Assembly: GCA_964495375.1 (NCBI GenBank)
Contig: CAZBWM010000019.1
Coordinates: 1-64,000 of the forward strand
Direction: 5' to 3'
Origin: JAIESQ01 sp964495375
Lineage (GTDB): Bacteria; Planctomycetota; Planctomycetia; Pirellulales; JAEUIK01
DNA length: 64,000 nt
Shown here: one piece after another, positions 1 to 7,943 of the stretch
How positions within the stretch are numbered: the stretch's first letter is position 1
How the letters are laid out: every line of letters begins with the position of its first letter
The notes under the pieces: generated by a model
Databases searched by the model: none
What the model was told of the DNA's origin: nothing
Seen by the model: the letters and a program-made list of their open reading frames with translations, nothing else
Made by a program: the position numbers and the translations under genes

Positions 1-53
1 ACGATATACACTCAGTTGTTCTTCAAAGTGAACGACGCCCCACTAGCCCCTGA

Positions 54-83
54 TTGGACTCGCCCACGCGGCGCACTTAGAAT
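54..83 (+). promoter_or_regulatory. candidate promoter of the lactonase gene
   Basis: Hexamers TTGGAC (54-59) and TAGAAT (78-83) are 18 bases apart, a fair match to a housekeeping sigma promoter. Transcription would start near 90 and leave about 65 nt before the ATG at 155. Sequence match only. Confidence 0.35.
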
Positions 84-154
84 GCCGCGCGCGGCCACCG
101 GTGTGCAGTTTGGCTTGTCGGCAACTTTCGTTTCTCCCTAGAGAATTCACTACG

Positions 155-1327
155 ATGAAAGCGATCTCCTTGCTGCTCTTCGGCCTGCTAACTGCGTCGG
201 TACACGCGGCTGAACCTCAGAACGACGCGAAAACGGACAAGACCAACATGCCCAATCAGCGCGTCTACATCGGCACCTACACCGGCGGCGGGCAAAGCCA
301 GGGCATCTACGTCAGCGAGCTCGACGCGGCGACCGGCAACTTGTCGCCGCCGAAGCTGGCGGCCGAAGCCGTGAATCCGTCGTTCCTCGAGATTCATCCG
401 AATCGCCAGTGGGTGTATGCCGTTGGCGAAGTCAGTGAACTCGGCGGCAAGAAGACTGGCGGCATCAGCGCCTACAAGCTCGATCCGAAAACCGGCCAGC
501 TCACGCTGCTCAATGGCCAACCGTCGGGCGGGGGAGGCCCCTGCCACGTCTGTGTTGATCGGCTCGGCAAGAACGCGCTAGTGGCCAACTACGGTGGCGG
601 CAGCGTCGCTTGCTTCCCGATTGGCGACGATGGTCGCCTCGCACCGGCCGGCTCCTTCGTGCAGCACGAAGGCTCGAGCGTCGATCCCCAGCGACAGGCA
701 GGCCCGCACGCCCACTCGATCAATGTCTCGGCCGACAATCGCTTCGCAATCGCCGCCGACCTGGGGCTCGACAAGCTGCTCGTCTATCGGCTCGATGCCG
801 AGCACGGCAAGCTGACGCCGAACGATCCGCCGAGTGTCTCGCTCCCTTCAGGGGGCGGACCGCGACACTTCGCGTTTCACCCCGATGGCGTTTGGGCTTA
901 TTGCAATAACGAGATGACGTCGACGGTTTCGGCGCTCAAGTACGACGCGGCCCGCGGCGCCTTCACCGTGCTGCAAACGACGAGCACCTTGCCGAAAGAC
1001 TTTGCCGGTGAGAACAGCACGGCCGAAGTGCGCGTGCACCCCAGCGGTAAGTTCGTCTACGTCTCGAATCGCGGGCACGACAGTATCGCCATGTTCGCGA
1101 TCGACAGAGAGACGGGGCAACTGACGCCCATCGGGCATGAATCGACGCGCGGAAAAGTGCCGCGCAATTTCAATCTCGATCCGAGCGGCCGCTGGCTGCT
1201 GGCCGCCAATCAAGACTCAGGCAACGTCGTCGTCTTTAAGGTTGACGAGCACACGGGTCGGCTCGCGGCGACTGGCAGCGAGATCAAAGTCGGCTCGCCG
1301 GTCTGCGTGCGCTTCGTGGCGTTGTAG
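155..1327 (+). CDS. secreted lactonase-fold (6-phosphogluconolactonase-like) protein
   Basis: A 390-aa protein of the seven-bladed beta-propeller lactonase family (YbhE/Pgl type). The mature part begins with the family's opening blade (QRVYIGTYTGGGQ), and later blades carry the usual HP(N/S/D)G turns (for example FAFHPDGVWAY, VRVHPSGKFVYVSNRG, FNLDPSGRWLLAANQ). Known members hydrolyse 6-phosphogluconolactone or other lactones. The ATG at 155 was preferred to an upstream in-frame GTG at 101 because it begins a clean signal peptide (MKAISLLLFGLLTASVHA), so the protein is probably exported. An exported lactonase is unlikely to act in the cytosolic pentose phosphate pathway; its substrate is unknown. 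It is a single gene, convergent with the small gene behind it. Confidence 0.85.
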   Translation: MKAISLLLFGLLTASVHAAEPQNDAKTDKTNMPNQRVYIGTYTGGGQSQGIYVSELDAATGNLSPPKLAAEAVNPSFLEIHPNRQWVYAVGEVSELGGKKTGGISAYKLDPKTGQLTLLNGQPSGGGGPCHVCVDRLGKNALVANYGGGSVACFPIGDDGRLAPAGSFVQHEGSSVDPQRQAGPHAHSINVSADNRFAIAADLGLDKLLVYRLDAEHGKLTPNDPPSVSLPSGGGPRHFAFHPDGVWAYCNNEMTSTVSALKYDAARGAFTVLQTTSTLPKDFAGENSTAEVRVHPSGKFVYVSNRGHDSIAMFAIDRETGQLTPIGHESTRGKVPRNFNLDPSGRWLLAANQDSGNVVVFKVDEHTGRLAATGSEIKVGSPVCVRFVAL

Positions 1328-1380
1328 CCGAGCGCGCAGCGTGGATGATTGTCGCGCAGCAAAGACTGCCGCGAAGAATA

Positions 1381-1402
1381 CGCGCCGCGCAGTGGCGGCG
1401 CG
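1381..1402. terminator. GC-rich hairpin between convergent genes
   Basis: A perfect 8-bp stem (1381-1388 with 1395-1402) and a 6-nt loop lie between the converging lactonase gene and the small gene at 1420. There is no T run, so termination in either direction is only possible. Confidence 0.35.
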
Positions 1403-1419
1403 CAATGGGAGATATCGCG

Positions 1420-1698
1420 TTAGTTGGAACCAACCGCCGTGGCATGCGGCGCCGAGAGCCTTAGCTCGACGATCCGCGCCTGATGCCCGGCTGACAGCAG
1501 CTTCTCGCAGCAGGCATCGGCCTGCGCGCGGAAGGTGAACACGGCGTACGGCTGCCAGTCCGGTTCTTGCAACACGAGCACGCGATACGCGCGACGCGTC
1601 TCGACAACGGGGGTGTCAACCGCGGGTCGGTCGGTTAACGTCGAACCAAGCAGCATAAAGAAGTCTCGTGCCTGGGTTGTATTGTGCAGATCGACCAT
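1420..1698 (-). CDS. small hypothetical protein, 92 aa
   Basis: Not recognised. The 92-aa product contains a compact alpha/beta-looking core (RAYRVLVLQEPDWQPYAVFTF, then an amphipathic helix with two cysteines, then HQARIVELRL), which would suit a small single-domain protein. No signal peptide or membrane span is visible. ATG at 1698 is used; a second in-frame ATG at 1656 would give a 78-aa form and cannot be excluded because neither has a strong Shine-Dalgarno sequence. It is read divergently from the leucine leader. Confidence 0.5.
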   Translation of the reverse strand: MVDLHNTTQARDFFMLLGSTLTDRPAVDTPVVETRRAYRVLVLQEPDWQPYAVFTFRAQADACCEKLLSAGHQARIVELRLSAPHATAVGSN

Positions 1699-1877
1699 GG
1701 CCGCCTGACCATGGACCTCGCTTGGGGAAGTGACGGCGCGAGGGCGCTGGACTAGATCGGCAGCCGGGGGGCAAGAGTTTAGAGAAACTTTGCGGGCGGT
1801 CGTGGCGGATGGTTGGGGCCATCGGCCGCAAGTCGTTTCGGCGCGGATAGTACGATGGTTCTGGCCAAGGAACGCGC
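1699..1877. other. intergenic, nothing recognised
   Basis: Spacer between the small minus-strand gene and the leucine promoter. No convincing reading frame, repeat or RNA signature was seen. Confidence 0.4.
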
Positions 1878-1906
1878 TTGACCCGACCTTTGGCGAAAAC
1901 TACAGT
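1878..1906 (+). promoter_or_regulatory. candidate promoter of the leu leader/leuA unit
   Basis: TTGACC (1878-1883) and TACAGT (1901-1906) are exactly 17 bases apart, matching 5/6 and 4/6 positions of the sigma-70 consensus. A start near 1913 would place the leader peptide ATG about 80 nt into the transcript. Its position just upstream of the attenuator supports the call. Confidence 0.55.
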
Positions 1907-1992
1907 AAGAACGCTACTTCGCGTGCAATCCGCACCGACGCTAGCGACTGCCAGCACCCGTTTTTCCGCTCAAGGTTGTTTCGGTGAACCCC

Positions 1993-2055
1993 ATGTTACG
2001 GCTCGTCCTACTACAAGGCCTGCGACTACTCGGCCTTACCGTGGCCGGGCGCTAG
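1993..2055 (+). CDS. leuL: leucine-rich leader peptide (leuA attenuator)
   Basis: A 20-codon frame encodes MLRLVLLQGLRLLGLTVAGR. Eight of 20 residues are leucine, and four of those use TTA or CTA, codons little used in the neighbouring genes of this GC-rich genome. A GGTGA Shine-Dalgarno sequence (1983-1987) sits 5 nt before the ATG. The frame is followed by an intrinsic terminator and then by leuA, the leucine-pathway entry enzyme. Together this is the architecture of ribosome-mediated transcription attenuation: scarcity of charged tRNA-Leu stalls the ribosome in the leader and favours read-through. The peptide itself probably has no other role. The layout is seen directly; the regulatory behaviour is inferred. 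Confidence 0.8.
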   Translation: MLRLVLLQGLRLLGLTVAGR

Positions 2056-2106
2056 GGGATTATTCGCCGACTCAAAAAGTCAATCGAGCATCGCGAACCC
2101 CAAGGC
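2015..2106 (+). promoter_or_regulatory. leader pause hairpin and antiterminator strands
   Basis: AAGGCC (2015-2020) can pair with GGCCTT (2032-2037) as a 6-bp hairpin inside the leader peptide frame. GCCTT (2033-2037) can instead pair with AAGGC (2102-2106), and GGGG (2055-2058) with CCCC (2098-2101), which are the left arm of the terminator. These competing pairings are what an attenuator needs: a ribosome held on the early Leu codons (1996-2013) would free GCCTT to capture the terminator arm. Confidence 0.65.
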
Positions 2107-2133
2107 ACCCGGTCGCCTTGGGGTTCTTTTTTT
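2095..2133 (+). terminator. intrinsic terminator (leu attenuator)
   Basis: A perfect 12-bp stem (2095-2106 with 2115-2126), 8-nt loop and seven T residues (2127-2133): a textbook Rho-independent terminator. It lies 40 nt after the leader peptide stop and about 370 nt before leuA, so it must act conditionally on leuA transcription. Confidence 0.9.
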
Positions 2134-2504
2134 GTGTCTGCTGAATAGTCTGAACCCGCAGTCGTCACCACCAATACTCACGAGCAATCGGACACCACCC
2201 GCAGCCTTCGAGCGAACCAATCGCCGGCCGCAAACGTCAGCCCAATCAATCATGAGCCACGCCCAGCCCAACCAATCCGCCGAGCGCCTCCCGCGCCGGG
2301 GTAGAGCCCGACTGGTGCTACGCGCGCCGACCAGGGGTCGGCCGCTTCCGTCGTGAACGCACTTTGTGATTTCTCCTATCATTGATCTGCCGGCACATTG
2401 CACCGCTCCCCCCTGCCCTGCCCCCCGGGGCGCTATCCTGATCAGGCGCGGCGAGTTACCTTGCAGGTGCGGCGGTTTTGAACCTTAGAAGGTCCTACCA
2501 AGCC
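2134..2504 (+). other. leuA leader downstream of the attenuator
   Basis: A 371-nt stretch between terminator and leuA. Only a minor hairpin (CCGAC/GTCGG near 2318-2340) was noticed, and no reading frame on either strand looks real. A second promoter for basal leuA expression could lie here but none stands out. Confidence 0.4.
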
Positions 2505-4067
2505 ATGTCTCCATCGCGACCCATTCGCATCTTCGACACCACGCTGCGCGACGGCGAGCAATCGCCCGGCTGCAGCATGAACATCGCCGAGAAGCTGGAG
2601 ATCGCCCAGGCGCTGGCCGATCTGCAAGTCGACATTGTCGAAGCCGGTTTTCCGATCGCTTCGCCAGGCGACTTCGAGGCGGTTCGCCAGATCGCCGGCG
2701 CCATCCGCGGCGTGACCATCTGCGGCCTGGCCCGCGCCAACGACGACGACATCGATCGCGCGGCCGAAGCCCTCCGCGACGCCGAGCAGCCGCGGATCCA
2801 CGTCTTTCTGGCCACTAGCGCCATCCATCGCGAGTTCAAGCTCAAGATGACGCAGGAGGAGTGCATCGCTAGGGCGGTCGCCGGCGTCAAGCGCGCCAAA
2901 GGCTACGTCGACGACATCGAGTTCTCGCCCGAGGATGCCGCCCGCACCGAGATCGACTTCTTGTGCCGGGTAGTGGAAGCGGCCATCGCCGCCGGCGCCA
3001 CCACGGTCAACATTCCCGACACAGTCGGTTACGCCACGCCTTCGCACTACGCAGGCGTGATCCGCTCGCTGATCCAGCGCGTGCCGAACATCGATCGCGC
3101 GGTGGTCAGCGTTCACTGCCACGACGATCTGGGGATGGCCGTGGCCAATAGCCTGGCTGCCGTCGAAGTCGGCGCGGGCCAGATCGAGTGCACCATCAAC
3201 GGCATCGGCGAGCGGGCGGGCAACTGCTCGCTGGAAGAAGTCGTCATGGCGCTCAAAACTCGCCAAGACTATTACAAAGCGGACACTCGCATCGTCACGC
3301 CGCGGCTGGTCCCCACCAGCCGGCTGGTGTCGAACATCACCGGTATGCAGGTACAGCGCAACAAGGCGATCGTCGGGCGCAACGCCTTCGCTCACGAAGC
3401 CGGCATTCACCAGGACGGCTTCCTCAAGGAGCGGACCACCTACGAGATCATGCGCCCCGAAGACGTCGGCTTCGCCAAGACCGACCTGGTGTTGGGCAAG
3501 CACAGCGGCCGGGCGGCGCTGGCCGATCGGGCCCGCGCGCTGGGCTACCACCTCGAGTCCGAACAACTCGTCCGCGTCTTCGAGCAGTTCAAAATCCTGG
3601 CCGACAAAAAGAAAGAGCTCTACGACAGCGATCTGGCCGCGCTCGTCGAACAGCAAATTCGTGAAGTCCCTGAGCAATGGACCTTCGATCGCTATACGTC
3701 GGCCGCCGGCACCGATCAAACGCCTACGGTGACGCTCACGCTGCGCCGCGGCGACGAAGACGTCACCTGCGAAATGGCTCGCGGCGATGGGCCGATCGAC
3801 GCCATGTTTCTGGCCGTCGAACAGATCACCGGCGTCGAGGTGCGCGTGCGCGACTTCCAGGTGCACAGCGTTTCGGTCGGCAAAGATGCCCAAGCCGAAG
3901 TGACGGTTGAAGTCGAATACCTTGGCAATACGTTTCGTGGTCGCGGGGTCTCGACCGACAGCCTCGAAGCGAGCGCCCGGGCGTTCCTGGACGCGATCAA
4001 TCGGGCCAGCGCCGGTTACTCGAGCGCGCTGGCCACGGCAGCCGCCCACGCGGCGCCCGCATCTTGA
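2505..4067 (+). CDS. leuA: 2-isopropylmalate synthase
   Basis: LeuA condenses acetyl-CoA with 2-ketoisovalerate, the first committed step of leucine synthesis. The 520-aa protein has the DRE-TIM metallolyase signature near its N-terminus (IFDTTLRDGEQSPGC), the metal-ligand strand HCHDDLG, NGIGERAGN, and a C-terminal LeuA dimer/allosteric domain (from about residue 400; TLTLRRGDEDVTCEM to GRGVSTDSLEAS), so leucine feedback at protein level is expected. Length is normal. ATG at 2505 is used because the family sequence begins there (SRPIRIFDTT); the reading frame remains open a little upstream from a TTG. It follows the leucine attenuator, so it should be derepressed when charged tRNA-Leu falls. 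No other leu genes are adjacent. Confidence 0.96.
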   Translation: MSPSRPIRIFDTTLRDGEQSPGCSMNIAEKLEIAQALADLQVDIVEAGFPIASPGDFEAVRQIAGAIRGVTICGLARANDDDIDRAAEALRDAEQPRIHVFLATSAIHREFKLKMTQEECIARAVAGVKRAKGYVDDIEFSPEDAARTEIDFLCRVVEAAIAAGATTVNIPDTVGYATPSHYAGVIRSLIQRVPNIDRAVVSVHCHDDLGMAVANSLAAVEVGAGQIECTINGIGERAGNCSLEEVVMALKTRQDYYKADTRIVTPRLVPTSRLVSNITGMQVQRNKAIVGRNAFAHEAGIHQDGFLKERTTYEIMRPEDVGFAKTDLVLGKHSGRAALADRARALGYHLESEQLVRVFEQFKILADKKKELYDSDLAALVEQQIREVPEQWTFDRYTSAAGTDQTPTVTLTLRRGDEDVTCEMARGDGPIDAMFLAVEQITGVEVRVRDFQVHSVSVGKDAQAEVTVEVEYLGNTFRGRGVSTDSLEASARAFLDAINRASAGYSSALATAAAHAAPAS

Positions 4068-4094
4068 GCACGAGTCAGTAGTTCATCGCAATCT

Positions 4095-4227
4095 GTTAGC
4101 CGCGGAGCTTGCTCCGCGCGCTAGCGCGGTCGGCGCTGTGCCGCAATGCAATCCGATCGACGCTTGCAACTCGACGGCGCGGTTCCCACCGCGCGAACTA
4201 GAGCACGGGATAAATCCCGCGGCTAAC
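4095..4227. repeat. inverted pair of 31-bp palindromic REP-like elements
   Basis: Copy 1 (4095-4125, minus orientation) and a diverged copy 2 (4198-4227, plus orientation) of the family whose left half reads GCTAGCGCGCGG and right half CCGCGGCTAAC. Copy 1 has core stem GGAG/CTCC, copy 2 has GGGA/TCCC. The pair lies just after the leuA stop, between convergent leuA and the permease gene. Confidence 0.8.
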
Positions 4228-4289
4228 CGAGTTGTGACCGTCGCGAATAGCAGGTTGCTTGTCGGACCGTTCGTTGTTGGCTTTGCCAT

Positions 4290-7200
4290 TCATTCTCCCC
4301 TCAGTGCCGGCAGCAGCGGCGCGGCCAGGCTCGCGCGCACCGCCAGCCAACCCGCGGATAGCCCGACGACGAGCACCAGCGTGAGCGTGCCGGCCAGCGA
4401 GAGCCACGGAATCGCCGCCGAACGATCGACCAGGTGTGGCGCCACGGCCACGAGCGCCGAAATCAAGCCGATCGCCAAACCTCCGACAAGCAGCACGGCG
4501 TTTTCGCCGAGCACCAGCCAGGCCAAGGTGCCGGTGCGAAAGCCAACCGCTCGCAACAGTGCCAGCTCGCCGCGGCGCTCGAGCACGTTGCGCAGCTCGA
4601 CAACCACCAGACCCAAGGTTCCCAACAGCAGCCCCAAACCGCCGAGGCTCTGGAACGTCGAAAGATACGTGTTCTGCACGACGAGAAAAGTCGCCAGCCG
4701 ATCGCCGGACCCTTGCGCATCGAAGCCATAATCCCCCAGCGACTTTTCCAGCGCCGTCTCCACCGCCGCGCGCTTCGCCATCGGGCAATCGATCAAGAAG
4801 AACTCGTAGCCGCTGACATCGGGGAATTGTGTCGCAAGCGCCCGGTCGCTCATCAGAATATCCCCCTGCAAGATGCTGTTCTTCAGGAGGCCGACAACCA
4901 GACAGTGGACTTTGGGGACCGTCACCACCGTTGAACTCGACGCATCGGTCGCCGTGGCACCGCTGTCCCAGCGCGGCAGCTCGTACCGCGCACCGACGCC
5001 TGCCAGGTGTAGGCTGTACGTCGCGGTCGCGGCGTCGAGCACCACGGGCACAAGCGGCGAGCCATCGTCCGCACGGCCCCAGTCGCGCTCCAACAGCAGC
5101 CACGGATTCGCCTGTTCGGCAGTGGTTTCCGCCAGCGTGGCGCCCCACTGAAATCCGCCGCGCTCGAGTAACTCACGTGGCAACCCCAGCACGCGCGGTT
5201 GCTGCGGCTGATAGAGGTTCAAGCAGCTCGCATCGTCTCCTTGACGCACGCGGACGGGATAGATCGTCGCGTCGGCCATCGTGGCCGCTTCCGCCGGCGT
5301 CAGGTTCAATGTCTCGGGCGCGGCGAGGTCTTGATAGATCGGCTGACCGCTTTCGGCGACGAGCGCGAAGCCCCCGGTGCCCGACTGGCGAACCGTGGGA
5401 TCGTCGGGCGTGTCTAACCGAAACGCGCTCACAGCGACGATCAAAAAGCTGGCAGCCGCCACCAGGCCGATCGTCAACACGCTGCGCCCCGGATGGCGCG
5501 CCGCGTTGCGCAGCGCCAGCCGCGCGAGCGCCCCACCGCCGCCGGTGACCAGCGGGCCTGTCTCACCGCTCCGCAGCCGGCTCCACAGCAGTGTGAGCAA
5601 GCCAGTTAGCACGAGCGCGCCAGAACCAAAAAATGCGCCGGCCTGGGCCTCGCCCGAAAGTGACAGCGCCGCAGCGGCCAGCACGGCGCCGCCAACGAGC
5701 GAAGCGCCGCCAATGATTCGCGCGACCGACGCTCGCGCGCCGCGCCTGGCAACTGCGGTGGCTTCCACCTTGCCGGCCAACAGCGCCCGCGCGTCGCGTT
5801 TGCCGAGGCGTCGCAGCGACAGCACAATCGCCAGCCAGGCGACGATCACGCCGCTCGCGTAGCCGATCAGCAGGCTCGTAAGCGTGAAGTGTAAGTCAAC
5901 GAACGGACTGGTGATCGCGGCGACCCACCACGTGCGCAAGCCCACAATCATCAGAGCCGCGTAGCCAACGCCCAGAATCATGCCCGCGATCCCGCCCACC
6001 ATGGCAATGGCCAACCCTTCGACGGCCCACAGCCGACGCACCTGCCGCATCGACCAGCCGAGCGCCACCAGCAGCCCGATCTGTTCGGCCCGACCGTCAA
6101 CGGCCAGCCGAAACAACAGCGACACCAGCATCACCGCCGCGGCAATCAGGAAAAAGCTGAAACCGAGAAACAGTCCGTTGAAGGGCGTGGTGCCAGTCGC
6201 GGCGCTTAAGGCCATCGCACGGACCGGCTGAAAGCGAAAGCCCAACTCGGCCGGGTCGAGATGCAATCGCGCGACCACTTTCTCGACCATGTCGTCGCCG
6301 GCCGGCGGCGCCACGCGCACCGACGTCGCGTCGCCGAAGCGGCTCCCCCACAGTTTCTGGCTCGTCTTCAGCGAAACGAACGCCTTCGGCGTCGGGCCAT
6401 GATCATCCCAATAGGCCTCATCTTCGCTACGGATACGTTTGCCATCGAACGGAAAGGGCGGATTCCAATCGGCCATCGAAACCTGGTCGGTCACTCCCTT
6501 GAGCTTCGGCGTGAGCAAGCGATCGGCGGCCGCCCCTTCGAGTTTCACGATCTGCGCCAGGCGAAACTTGTGGCGATCTTCTTCCACCCGGCCATGCGTG
6601 CTTTCGGGCTTAAAGTAAACAACCTCGACCTCGTCGCCGACCTTCGCGCCCAATTGTTCGGCGGCCCAGCGATTGAGCGCGATCTCGGCGTCGTCAAGCG
6701 GCGCCAGCGGTTCGCCCGTCTCGGTGACAAATGGCCCCAGCGGCGGCTCTGCCACCGGGTCGATGCCGGTGATCGTCGAATAAGGAAGCTCACGTCCGTT
6801 CGCGGCGATCGTGTTGGCCAGGTAGGTGAACGCCACCTGGGTGGGCCAAGGCGCAAAGCTCTTGCGCGCCTCGCGCACCACCTCCGGCTCCAGAATCATC
6901 CGCTCACTCGACAGATCGAAGTAGCCGCGCGGTGTCTGCTCGATTCGCAAACCGTAGTCTTCTAGTCGAGGATGAAGATAGGAGTCGAGATTATGGACGT
7001 CGACCGAGTGCGCCCCAACGGGTTCATTGGGATCGTCCACGTTTCCGCTGTAGACGATCGCGTTGACCTTCCCTGGCTGATCGAGTGCGCGCTGCAAGGT
7101 CTCGGTCGATACAAAGGCGTTGAGCGAAGTGCGCTGCGAAGGGTTTAAACTGAAACGCGCGAGCCCCTCGGCCGGAACCACCCGCGCCACGGTCAAACGC

Positions 7201-7763
7201 ACGTTGCGCACCGTTTCAGTCTTGCGGCCCAACGGACTGTCGGCCGGCACTTCGCCAGGGCTGGGCAATCGCATGATCACCGCGGGCGCCTTGTCGGCGG
7301 CAGGTTTGTCAGCAACTTCGATTCCCAATTCGCGCGCCAAGGGCTCGGTAAGAATCACCTCGCCAGCTTTCAGTGCGCGATCACTCGCAGGGCGATTATC
7401 GAGCCTCCAGAACTGCTCGTCGCTACCGATGATGGTGACCTGCATCGCCCGGCGATGGCTATCAGGCTGTTCCAGCGTTCCCTGGACAAGCACGACCGGC
7501 GCGACCATAATCCCGCGACCCTTGATCCCTTGCTCGTAGAGCTCATCGACAAGCGCTTCGCGAAAGAACGACGGCCGCGCCAGCACCGCATCGATGCGTC
7601 CCAGCCGATCGAGCGCCACCGCACGCAGGCTGCCGCGGACCGAATCGCCGACCAGCAAGGCGCCGGTCAGGATCGCCGTCCCCACGGCCACGCCGAGAGC
7701 AATGGCGGCATTCATCCGCCAATGGTGCACAAGGCTCCGGCCGACCAAATGCCAAAACGACAT
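4290..7763 (-). CDS. FtsX/MacB-type ABC transporter permease, 1157 aa
   Basis: A large inner-membrane permease of the FtsX/MacB superfamily, which couples cytosolic ATP hydrolysis to movements of an external domain, typically for lipoprotein, lipid or peptide traffic. An N-terminal span (AAIALGVAVGTAILTGALLVGD) is followed by a long extracytoplasmic MacB-like domain (to about residue 540), three or four spans (from FNGLFLGFSFFLIAAAV), another span pair, a second external domain, and a final FtsX core (GLLLGTLGLVVVELRNVLERR). Two external domains suggest the duplicated permease type. ATG at 7763 follows an AGGA Shine-Dalgarno; an upstream GTG at 7796 is less likely. No ATP-binding subunit is adjacent, so its ATPase must be encoded elsewhere. 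Confidence 0.85.
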   Translation of the reverse strand: MSFWHLVGRSLVHHWRMNAAIALGVAVGTAILTGALLVGDSVRGSLRAVALDRLGRIDAVLARPSFFREALVDELYEQGIKGRGIMVAPVVLVQGTLEQPDSHRRAMQVTIIGSDEQFWRLDNRPASDRALKAGEVILTEPLARELGIEVADKPAADKAPAVIMRLPSPGEVPADSPLGRKTETVRNVRLTVARVVPAEGLARFSLNPSQRTSLNAFVSTETLQRALDQPGKVNAIVYSGNVDDPNEPVGAHSVDVHNLDSYLHPRLEDYGLRIEQTPRGYFDLSSERMILEPEVVREARKSFAPWPTQVAFTYLANTIAANGRELPYSTITGIDPVAEPPLGPFVTETGEPLAPLDDAEIALNRWAAEQLGAKVGDEVEVVYFKPESTHGRVEEDRHKFRLAQIVKLEGAAADRLLTPKLKGVTDQVSMADWNPPFPFDGKRIRSEDEAYWDDHGPTPKAFVSLKTSQKLWGSRFGDATSVRVAPPAGDDMVEKVVARLHLDPAELGFRFQPVRAMALSAATGTTPFNGLFLGFSFFLIAAAVMLVSLLFRLAVDGRAEQIGLLVALGWSMRQVRRLWAVEGLAIAMVGGIAGMILGVGYAALMIVGLRTWWVAAITSPFVDLHFTLTSLLIGYASGVIVAWLAIVLSLRRLGKRDARALLAGKVEATAVARRGARASVARIIGGASLVGGAVLAAAALSLSGEAQAGAFFGSGALVLTGLLTLLWSRLRSGETGPLVTGGGGALARLALRNAARHPGRSVLTIGLVAAASFLIVAVSAFRLDTPDDPTVRQSGTGGFALVAESGQPIYQDLAAPETLNLTPAEAATMADATIYPVRVRQGDDASCLNLYQPQQPRVLGLPRELLERGGFQWGATLAETTAEQANPWLLLERDWGRADDGSPLVPVVLDAATATYSLHLAGVGARYELPRWDSGATATDASSSTVVTVPKVHCLVVGLLKNSILQGDILMSDRALATQFPDVSGYEFFLIDCPMAKRAAVETALEKSLGDYGFDAQGSGDRLATFLVVQNTYLSTFQSLGGLGLLLGTLGLVVVELRNVLERRGELALLRAVGFRTGTLAWLVLGENAVLLVGGLAIGLISALVAVAPHLVDRSAAIPWLSLAGTLTLVLVVGLSAGWLAVRASLAAPLLPALRGE

Positions 7764-7878
7764 GGGAGATTGTTTCCTGCTTTCTAGGCGGCTCACGCGC
7801 CGGACCTTGGCCGGGCATCGGCGTTTGAACTCGGCTCTTACCCTGCCCTGACGGCCTGCGGACGCCTCGTCCGGCCGC

Positions 7879-7884
7879 TATAAT
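7879..7884 (+). promoter_or_regulatory. consensus -10 element upstream of metF
   Basis: A perfect TATAAT lies about 60 bases before the metF ATG, giving a predicted leader of roughly 50 nt. No convincing -35 is present at 16-18 bases. The leader is too short for a SAM riboswitch. Confidence 0.5.
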
Positions 7885-7943
7885 CTAGCAAGTTCAGTGG
7901 GCGACCACGCAGGCGGATTCTGGAATCGCTGAGATCGTCGAGT

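Noticed and set aside
2442..4049. 535-codon open frame antisense to leuA
   Set aside because: The plus strand encodes an unmistakable LeuA. The antisense product is Asp/Gly/Arg/Val-rich with no family features; long antisense frames are expected at this GC content.
4198..5148. 316-codon frame overlapping the 3' end of the permease gene
   Set aside because: It overlaps the FtsX core frame and starts in a repeat; no protein features.
7885..7943. Riboswitch upstream of metF
   Set aside because: The predicted leader of about 50 nt is too short and shows no SAM-type motif.
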